Below, in pieces: positions 55,327 through 64,000 of a stretch of 64,000 nt of DNA. Below the pieces are notes generated by a model. That model saw only the letters and a list, made by a program, of their open reading frames with translations, was not told the origin of the DNA and made no database searches. The stretch lies in NCBI GenBank assembly GCA_001599815.1, contig BCIA01000005.1, forward strand, positions 2,583,088-2,647,087, read 5' to 3'. The translations under genes and the position numbers were made by a program. This DNA is from Furcasterigmium furcatum. Taxonomy: Eukaryota > Ascomycota > Sordariomycetes > Glomerellales > Plectosphaerellaceae. Each line of letters opens with the position of its first letter. Within the stretch, counting starts at the first letter, position 1.

Positions 55327-58055
55327 GTCTTCTATCCCGGCAAGACAAAGAACACCAACCGCAATGTGTGCAAAAAACCTCCGGGCGTCAACGACGGACG
55401 GCAACAAGAAATAAGAAACAGTCCTGCGGCAAACCGGGCGGCGCGCTATGAGGCTGACCTGAGGTCCTCAAGTCCGTCCTGGGTGTTGGTCCTTGGGCCA
55501 AGTAATATCCTGGGCAGTCCGAGGGGATGGCTTTCCACGGACACAAGGGATCCCACGACAACAAAAGCCTCGTTCCCGGGATGGTAGCCTCAAGCTGGGC
55601 TGCTGCACCTTGTGGCAAGGGGCGGTGTAACTCTTAGGATGGCAGGTGATCGTCCACGGATAGGTTTGTCTCCACGAGGGGCCGGCTGGCCACGCTTCTC
55701 GGTATCAGGAAGCAGGGTGACAAATGAAGCACTAGGGTGTTAGTGCGATGCTCTTGGGTCTTGCAGGCGCAAAACGAAGAGAAACCAAACACGATTGCCT
55801 GTTGGTAGACAAGGAATGACAAGACGAGCAAGGTCGTGGGTAAGCGGCGGCTAGGAAGCTCGGGCTGGAGGCATTTTATGTTGGCCGACGAATTGCTTGC
55901 TGCCAGAGAACGAGGGACGAAACCCAGCCAAAGGTCGATGATCCTGGTCGCCACGGTTGGTGGCAGTCTAGAGGTGTGCCACTGCGGTGTGGGTGTCGCC
56001 GCGTCGGGGGGGGAGGAGGCGGCGAAAGGGAAATGGGCAGGGACCAGGAGGGAAGCGTGATGCCAGAAAGACTCAAGTCTTGCGGTCCAACAGCTCGATC
56101 AGCGGGAAGAGATGGGGTTCCGTCTCGCGGACACAGGGTTGCCGCATAGCCTGAACAATACGTGACTTCCAAGTTCCCGGGCGGAGATGGGGATCGTAGC
56201 CTCCGCAGAAGCTCCAGTTGGGCGGCGGTGGGATGGTCGGGGTCAGGGAATGTCCTGGCCGGAAGATGCTTCGAGACCTCTCTTCGAAGGCGAGAGGGGG
56301 GGGATCAGCGCTCACGATGGGCAGGTTGGCGGTTCTGTAGACGAGAGGCGAGAACAACAGCTAGACTTGGGTTCAGGGAACACCCCAGAAGGCCAAAGTA
56401 TCTTAAGGATGGTGTCGTTCCGGGGTGGCTTTGCTCATTGGCCCACGAGAGTGGGATGGAGAAACGACGACATGACGAGGGTAGGGCATCCATCGGGCTG
56501 TAACAGCTTTATGGGAGACAGCAGAATGTTGGACACAGCGGTTGCCCGAGAGGGAGAGAGAGCGTGTGAAGTGGTGTTAATGGGACCACGCCTGCAGGGG
56601 AGTACCTTGGAGCGAGAGTAGCGGTGACAGCAGGACGGATCATCGGGCACGAACGGCGCACCGACACGACGGAGGTGCCCAACCATGCCTTGATGCCCAC
56701 TTGGACGCCCGACTGAGGCTAGAAACCGTAATGAGTGGTGCTGAGCGCATGGCTACTTGACCACTGGCGAACCTCAAAAGCACGGTGCAGCTCTGAACGG
56801 GAGTTGTCAGTCCGGGTGCCAGAGACTTCTTGTCAGAACAGGGCTGGTGTTGTGGTTGCGTAAGTCGGAGATGGTTGGCTTTTAACGATGGCCTCGTGCT
56901 CGACGGACTCAACGGGGCGACAGGCCGCTTGACCAAAATCGGACGTCCCGATTCGGGAGCCGAACCAAAGCGGTTCCATATCCTTCGCAGGATTTGGGAT
57001 GGGGCTCCATCTTCAGGGCGGGCGGGTGCCATGCGTGGTGGACAGCACAGCGACGGGACAGCCATGACGGATGACGTGCGTCGCCGTGAGCCACGTTCTG
57101 CCAGTGGGAAGTCAGGTACTATTCAATTAGGTTGTGAACGTTGCAAGGCCGGACGCGGCAAGTGCACACGAGATGACAGCGTGACATCCGTTCGTGGTGA
57201 AGTGAGGGACGAGGCGGAGAAGCGCAGGGATCGTCGACAGGCGGCTGTCTACAGGCGGCTGTCTGTGCGGACGCAGCCAGATCTCGGGGTCCAGGGTGAC
57301 CGATCTGGCGGTAGTGCGAAGTGGACGACGGTTCCTGGTTCTGCATCGTTCGTTGCAGCATGCTAAGAATCAAGCACACCATGGGTGGTATTCACGCAGC
57401 GAGGCTGTTTGTCGGCCGGGCCTCGACCAGAACTCCAACGACATTGCTAGCAGAGCATTTTCGAGGCGGCATACCCTGCCTATGATGTATAGCATGGTGG
57501 GTGACACTTGTTGATGCTGCGGGGGTACATGGCGGAGGCCCCCCAGGCCGGACGAAAGCTGATCGATTTTGTTGCAGATGACAGACAGATTGATGATTCG
57601 AAGGCCTTCTTCGGTGTTGGTGGATCTCAGGTGGCCGCGAATTGCCTTACCTAAGCATCTAGCATGGAACTCGAGCAAAAGGGGAGGCTGCTTGTTCATT
57701 GGCCGGCCATCTGCACGTCTCGTGTAGCATCGCTAGCGGCTCATCTCTGGGCGAATCAGGGTCTCCCCTTCTTTCCCGAATTGGCTCTTCTTTACGGTCG
57801 AGACGGTCTCATCGTCACACTACCGGCGAGAGAGAAGGCCTTGAATCGACCCCCGAGGGTTTCAACAATGCCCTCGCCATCATCCGCAGGGAACAACATG
57901 AACAGCACTCATGAACTCTTGACCAAGTCAGCCCACGCCACCATCTTCATCACGTCCTCGAAGACACGACAACCGCACATACGGTGGGGTGGAGATCATC
58001 TCGGCTCCTCCCGGTGACATGTCCAGGCCTTGCATATTCCCCGCGGATCAAGGAG
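55327..58055. other. Divergent intergenic region of 2.7 kb, no gene seen
   Basis: This lies between the starts of the 333-aa gene (-) and the DUF3468-type regulator (+). Only short chance frames are present, and no RNA gene or repeat stands out. Confidence 0.45.
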
Positions 58056-59744
58056 ATGGCACCGCCGAAAGACAGAGTCCGCAAATTTCACCGTAGAAGC
58101 AAGAACGGATGTACGACTTGCAAGCAGCGCCATGTGCGCTGCGATGAGCGCAAACCCCTCTGGTAAGGCCCGCTCCTTTCTCTCCTCTCGGCCGGTAGCT
58201 CGTATGCGTGCTGACAATCACCTCTGATAGCACAAACTGTTTACAGAAAGGCAGTACTTGCCTGTATACAGACAATGACGGCTCCTCCGAGACCGCCTTG
58301 ACCCCTGGGGTCGTCCTCGCGTCTCCTCGTCCCGTCTCCGTGCAGCCTTTCGCGGGGTTCGACAGCGATTTTCAATTATCGTCCAAATCACATTGGCTAT
58401 TCCATCAGTGTGAGTGATCCGGCATTTGTGGTTCTTCGAGGCAGTCACGAGACTCACACCCTGTCATCCGCCTAGTCGCTACGTTCTATGTGCAGGGCCA
58501 GACCCCGGTCGAGAGGGGGGGTAACATAGAGCCGTTAGTTCATGTCCTTCATTCCACAGCCTGACTGACATCTCACACCAATGATCCAGTGTCCAGAGAA
58601 CCTTCACTCACCCAGGCTTGCTCCACGGGTCGCTGGTTGTCGCTGCCTGCCAGTGGGCTTGGGTGACCGGGTCTTTGGATCATGTCAAGATCCCCTTTCT
58701 CCAACACAAGGCGGCTGCCTACGAGTTCGCGAGGCAGCAGATCCTTGATGAGCAGAATTGTGTGAGCGAGACCGCCATATTCGCCATTGCAACTCTGGCA
58801 CTAGCCGAGGTACGTAAGCATCGGACTCATTGTTGTCACCAGCCCTGATGGTTACATGCAGGGCGCTGTGGGCGACTTGGACGCCTCGTCAAAACACCTG
58901 AGAGGGTTGCAAGAGCTGACCACCAGAAGACGGGGCTACGATGTAGCGACCCTGAATCTACCGCAACAGATGCTGGACATGTGAGTACTCCCTCGTTCTG
59001 TATCAGCAAGGGGACATACTTCTGATGTCCATCAGGGCTGCGGATCGTCTGCGGAAGGGCGAGGTCAGCGTATTGCACGACGCCATCGGGGCGGATTATC
59101 AGCCCACAACCATAGCTTTACTTTTCACGTCTCTCTGGGACATGGCCAGTCTGCCACCCCGTGAGGCACCCCGGTACGGTTGGTGGCAGGCAAACGAGAC
59201 ACAGAGCGACAGGCTGTGGCAGGGGTATACCAAAAACCTCAACTGGGAGATATCGCGAGGGTTCGACCCCGACCACAACATCGCCATGATGCTCAACAGT
59301 GACCCCAAGAGCAGCAGGGCGAGCTACATTGCCACGTTCTTCTATCTCTTCATCGCGATGCACGATAGCAAGATCGATGGCATGTTGACGGGCTGGCTGC
59401 TGGAGCAGCTCATCGAGGATGTGCAGGCCATGGAGCCGAGCATGATCTCGGGCCACTTCAGCCGTCACCTATGGTTCTGGAGCGTTCTCCTTGGAGCGGC
59501 GGTCGCTGATACGTCGGCCCCGGCCTCGTCGGATCATAGCCAGCAGTTGAACAAGTGGGAGGCGGTGTACGCATCGAAGCTGAGGCTGGTCAGTCATCTC
59601 CTGGGGCTGACGTGCTGGAAAGAAGCAAGACAAGCGTTGGCAGAGATCGCGTGGACAGAAGGATCTGCCGGTGAGGCTGGTCTGAGGAACATCTGGGAGC
59701 GAGCGCTCGCCTCTGAGGCGTTGGAAGTGGAATCAAGCGACTGA
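58056..59744 (+). CDS. Zn2Cys6 transcription factor of the UPC2/DUF3468 type, 463 aa
   Basis: Six exons: 58056-58162, 58231-58409, 58476-58533, 58590-58809, 58862-58980 and 59036-59744. All introns are GT-AG and 52-68 nt long. The N-terminal cluster is complete: C19-x2-C22-x6-C29-x6-C36-x2-C39-x6-C46, preceded by RKFHRRSKNG, the basic lead-in seen in sterol-uptake-control (UPC2)-like factors. The codon for C36 is split by intron 1. The remaining 400 residues fit the fungal-specific regulatory domain of that family (HGSLVVAACQWAW, ALAEGAVGDLDASSKHLRGL, LLFTSLWDMASL). Family members often respond to a ligand through this domain, but the target pathway here is unknown. Exons 2-4 are short, and their joins rest on frame and splice signals. 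Confidence 0.84.
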
Positions 59745-61531
59745 GACGACGCCGAGTCTCGACCCGAAGCGACGTGGGTCGTCTGTCGATGTACCAATAA
59801 CCCTGTAAAGTAAACTAGTACGTCGGTGCTTTCACCTGTCTCGGCGCATGAAGCAAAATTCTCAACGTTGAAGTGAGGCGGATTTTGGACGGTCCGTACC
59901 CCTTTTCATGCGTGAAACCTAGGTAGGCGGGGTCCTTACGAGGCGAAGGCACGACGTCGCCGGTGGTGACTTCCCGTCCAAGACCAATGCATGCGTCGGG
60001 CCTCAGATGATGTAAGCCTCTGGACCACCACTCGCGCTCGTCTCGCAATTCGCCTTGAGTTTTGTCCACCATTGATTTTTGGACTTTCTTATCGTCGTCT
60101 TGCAACTCGGCTGGCGCGCCAGAACGACAGGTGGCCGTCTTGTGTCCAGACACCCCGACCTAGCGAGCCACGCGCGGAGCGCCAAGCGTCCAGCTGGCGT
60201 GGTCAGCGTCGACGCCCTCAATGAGTGGCTATCCGACCTTCCGACGCGCATGTTCTTCCTGCACCTCTTTGCAGGTGTCGCGGGGATGAAAGAAGTGGTT
60301 GGCGAAACGTCTCTCTTGATGGTCTGCGCTGACTGACCATGGACAGGCACATGAGACAGACGATTGACGCCGGCCTCTTGTCAGACCACCGGGCGCCGAG
60401 GGAATGATCGCCAACTGGCTCAGCAGGTGAAGAAATGTGTGCTGGACGTGCGTGTGGGTGACGACCACAGCACTCGTCCACTCGTTGGTCGGAAGAAGGA
60501 AAAGGCTCATCCCGTCTACCGCCGCCGGTTGTTTCCCCTCTTCCCGTCGTTCCCGCGCGTCCCGCCCGCCCTTTTCAAAGTCCTGACTCGCTCAACCCCG
60601 TGGTTTCGTCAAGCGCTGAATATCAGACAACCCCTGGCCGCCGATCAAATGGCCAGTCCTCAACGCCCTCATTTCACGGAAATGAGAGGCGGCGGCGACA
60701 CGGCCGCAGCCTGACTCGAGACAACGGCCGTGAGAAGACTTCGTGAGAAAACAGGAGGCTGGGGGAAAGGGGGGGGGACGACTGGGCGATGTGTTGTCAC
60801 GAAATCTCAGCGACTGGTGGTCAGTCAATGCATTGATGCGTTGTCGCTGCAGCCATGATCCCTCGTCACTCTCACGGCCTCACCTACGATAGGCCCGCGG
60901 CGCTGTCAACACCCCACCGAGACCCTCCCCGGCCGCTCCCAAATCAGGGAAGTAACCAAATGTCGCACAACAGGCCTATCGCGAATGCAGCACCAGAAAG
61001 CCAGCTCACTCCTGCGGCCCGTGTGACGGCCGCGTCGGCCATACAGAACATCCCACCAAGAACAGCCCTGACCACTCAATCACCGCCAGGAAAGCAAATG
61101 CCTCGTTACAATCGCCATGATTGACAGGGGTCTTCCCGTTGCATCACGGATGCCCGCCGCTCCTCGTTCGTTTCTTTCGCCCATTAAAACCCGGTCACCC
61201 CCTCTGTCTGCCCAACGTCGCCTCTTCCCCTTCTTTTTTCCTGCCCAACCTGACATTCCTGCCCAACTACCAACGCCCAACATCCTACTCCACGAGATCT
61301 TCTTTTCACTCTCCTCTTCTCCCCTCACACAAGGATAACCTAAAGGCCTTGAAAGCTGCCCATCTTGCCACCACAAGGATCATCCCCTGCACGACTCCAA
61401 CTCTTCTCCTGCCTCCAGACAGTGCCCACTGGTCTGCTTGTTATTCACACAAGACTCATCCGAGTTTGACAGGGAGACTGAGAGCTTCATCCCCAAGGAC
61501 TGCTTTGAAACACATCGACCCAAGGATTCAG
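59745..61531. other. Upstream region of the final gene, no gene seen
   Basis: About 1.8 kb. The plus strand becomes C/T-rich from about 61,150 (CCCTTCTTTTTTCC, CTCTCCTCTTCTCCC), as in promoters and 5' UTRs of mould genes. No separate gene was supported. Confidence 0.45.
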
Positions 61532-64000
61532 ATGACGGCCCTTGTTGCTTCACGCCCGGATATGCCTGGCTACAACTCATACGAGGCGGACGATGTCCAC
61601 ACGCCTTCCAGGTACTGTTTTTCCTTCTTTATCCCAGGGTGGTTCGTTCTGCTTTTCTGTCATGTACCAAAAACATCATGTCTTTCCTATTGTGCCTGCC
61701 AGGCAAATCGTCTTAACCGGTCACGGACCCAAGGACTATCCCAGAGGATCTTTCATTATCATCCCGGACAGGACTCGCCCCGAGGACAAACAAACCCAAG
61801 GACTTTTTTGCACGCACAAGGAACACAGAACTTGGCCAGATCTCTTCCAGCTCCGACTTCGGTCGGAGCGGTCTCGCCCAGGCTGGTGAATGCCGTCTGC
61901 GCGAGTGTCTAGCCAGACAGGAGAACAAACAGAATTTTTTCACTTTGACATCGATGGTAAGTATATCCGCCTGTCGTCGATCGACACGCTCCCGGAAGCT
62001 CTTCTGCATATTCTGCAGCCATCACCACTAGAGGAACTAGTTCTGGACTTTTGATCTTTTGACCGGACTTCTGCGAGAGGACATGACCACCGGATGAAAT
62101 GGATACCAAATTGCCTGGCTCACGGACTGGTTTCCAGGCGCCTTCCCTGGATGGACTGCCATTGGACTTGCCTCTCTTGATGTTCACGCTTGCCTGGCGC
62201 ATTTGTGTGTCCGACGGAGAGCCCTGCCACGGATGCATGGATTCGACCCGTTTTCTCTCCGACTTGCTTCGTTGAAGCTCAGGATCTGTGGACACAATTT
62301 TACGAACCTGGTCAGAGGAACCCTATGGAAGTTCGACCCTTTTCTGAGGATATGGCATCAACGACAGCTCTTGTTCGACCACTGGACCGACCACACAACG
62401 CCCCTTTCTCTTCCGGACCATAGGATGGCCGACCCGCCCTCACCCAGCATTACCTGCTTGTTGAATTTGAACAGCAGTTCTGCCTTGAGGCCCAGAGGGG
62501 ACCATCATGTTTCCATCAACCGACTGGACCCTTTTCGACCCCAGGAGTGCTCCCTGTTGATTTTGCCCTGTTGCGACTGCCCCAATCGACGACCCTTGCG
62601 GACCTCAGGACACGCGTTGTTTCGAAACATTGCCGGCTTCATCCTTCCACATGTTGACTGCCACGGATGCCATCGTTTTCTGGACCGACCCACCTGTGCC
62701 TCGGAACATTGCATCCCACCCTTTCACGAATCGGAGCCTTCTGTTGCGACCCTGGACTCTTGACAATGCTAGTGTCTCCGGAACTCGCCCATCCCTGGAA
62801 CTTTCGCGGACATCACCCCTGGCAGGACCCCGTGCCTCCCGTCACTCCGTTCATGGTCTGTGCACATGATGCCTCCCAACCCCTAACCATGCTCCGAGTC
62901 TGGTCGCTAACCTATGCTGAGCCAACAGGAAGCAAAGTTGTTGACATGCTCGAGACGATTTCTTTTTTCCTTGTTCTTATATGCTCGGTTACAGTGGAGA
63001 CACAGCACACTAACCTACCCTCCAGCGACTACAGCTTCTACCAGGCCGCCATGCCTACCAGCTCTGGAATGTTTCCTTTTTCTTCTTCTCAAACAGGACC
63101 ATCTTCGAACCCTATGAGCGGTTCGTCGTGGGACACGACAGGAGAAGGTTCACAGAACTTCCAGCCTGATTTCCTGGACAATGGATCGTCCCACCTGGGA
63201 GATGCCGAGGACTTCACATTCAACCTCGACGGGTCTATGACACCCCGAGGCCAATCCGCTGCGGACGAGCTCCAAGGCAAGTGGAACATGATGCCTGCCA
63301 CGCCCGTGGCTCTCCCTATCGGCGGCGAACCGATGAAGAGGGAACGGTCCCGGACCTCAACTGGAAGCCACAAGCACCGGATCACCAAGCCCGCCTCCAA
63401 GGCCAAGATGACCTCCATGTCGTCGCACGTGTCCTCACGATTGTCGAACATGGACATGTCAGGTAGTGCTGCCGTCTTCGGCGGATCTCAGACTGCCCCC
63501 ATGGATGTGAACCAGTGCCTCTTCCTGGACAATGGATCGAGCGGCGTCTCGTCCCACATGCTGTTCTCTGACATGCCCCTGGACATGACCATGGGACCGG
63601 ATGGACTGCCTTCTCCGCCGACGGAGATGGCCATGCACGTTGTGCCTTCTCACATTCCGCTGGACCCAGAGACAGGTCTCGCATGCCACTCGCCCTCCGC
63701 CTCCTGGGCGTCTCTCAGCACCCCTGAGTCGCATCTGTCTTCGCCTGCAGGAAGTCCGACGGGAACCTGGCTCCCCGACCCCTTGATGGCGTCGCCACCG
63801 CGCAGCGACAACGCGTCTCCCATTCTGACGGGACACATGAGGTTTGTTTCCCCGTTCTCCGCAACCTTGTGTGTACTGAATTGACACCCCACCTCTTTCC
63901 AGGCCAGACGGAAAATTCCCCGGACAGGACCTGATGGTCAATGACCTCTCTGCCAATATGATGGCCATGGCCGGTGATGACTTCGGCGCCGGCCTTCCGG
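61532..64000 (+). CDS. Probable transcription factor, N-terminal part (3' truncated)
   Basis: Proposed exons are 61532-61611, 63026-63841 and 63903-64000 (running off the window). Exon 1 (MTALVASRPDMPGYNSYEAD...) joins exon 2 (SDYSFYQAAMPTSSGMF...) in frame across a 1,414-nt intron (GTACTG...CCAG). If exon 1 is not used, the start would be the ATG at 63051. The visible protein is low-complexity, rich in Ser, Met, Pro and Gly, with a basic stretch (EPMKRERSRTSTGSHKHRITK) and repeated LDNGSS segments, and has the look of an activation/regulatory region. It resembles, from memory, the N-terminus of fungal C2H2 zinc-finger regulators. The fingers would lie beyond the window, so this is inference. 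Confidence 0.68.
61612..63025 (+). other. Long intron or composite 5' leader
   Basis: 1.4 kb between the proposed first and second coding exons. It contains a strong donor GGTAAGTAT at about 61,957 and an acceptor-like CCTGCCAG near 61,700, so a further (non-coding or alternative) exon at about 61,703-61,956 is possible. In frame with exon 1 that exon would run into a stop near 61,889. Words such as TTTTC and GGACTG/GGACC are frequent throughout. Confidence 0.4.

Overview
The window looks like nuclear DNA of a filamentous ascomycete (Pezizomycotina, most likely Sordariomycetes). Genes are split by 50-80 nt introns with GT(A/G)xGT donors, CTGAC-like branch points and CAG/TAG acceptors. Coding DNA is GC-rich. 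The gene set (PalH pH sensor, HMT1-type vacuolar ABC transporter, several Zn2Cys6 regulators) is typical of moulds. Exon boundaries were worked out by eye from reading frame, splice consensus and family conservation; no search was run.

Layout. 1-1102: 3' end of CDC48 (+). 1796-2327: small conserved-looking gene (-). 2328-13176: about 10.8 kb with no gene that I can support, the last 2.2 kb pyrimidine-rich. 13177-16350: HMT1-type ABC transporter (+). 18665-20164: ceramide synthase LAG1 (-). 21724-24099: palH (-). 28204-29394: KTI12 (-). 29724-30416: unknown 230-aa protein (+). 30550-31400: old repeats, including two tRNA-like (SINE-like) copies. 31790-33744: PHD-finger protein (-). 34138-36583: fungal transcription-factor-domain protein without a zinc cluster (+).

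36939-45383 is the most interesting part: a compact group of a tartrate/isopropylmalate-type dehydrogenase (-), malate dehydrogenase (+), D-2-hydroxyacid dehydrogenase (hydroxypyruvate/glyoxylate reductase type, +), an anion:cation-symporter (Dal5-type) MFS carrier (-) and a small Zn2Cys6 regulator (+) divergent from the carrier. Together these could import tartrate or a related hydroxy-dicarboxylate, oxidise it to oxaloglycolate or oxaloacetate, and reduce hydroxypyruvate to D-glycerate. The motif C(A/T)GGGGTA recurs in the three promoter regions of the group, which would fit common control.

46805-46970: possible 34-aa spliced gene (-). 49790-52433: large Zn2Cys6 factor (-). 54202-55326: conserved-looking fungal protein (-). 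58056-59744: Zn2Cys6 factor of the UPC2/DUF3468 type (+). 61532-64000: 5' part of a probable transcription factor with a very long first intron, cut by the window end. The intergenic tracts are long for a fungus but not obviously AT-rich.
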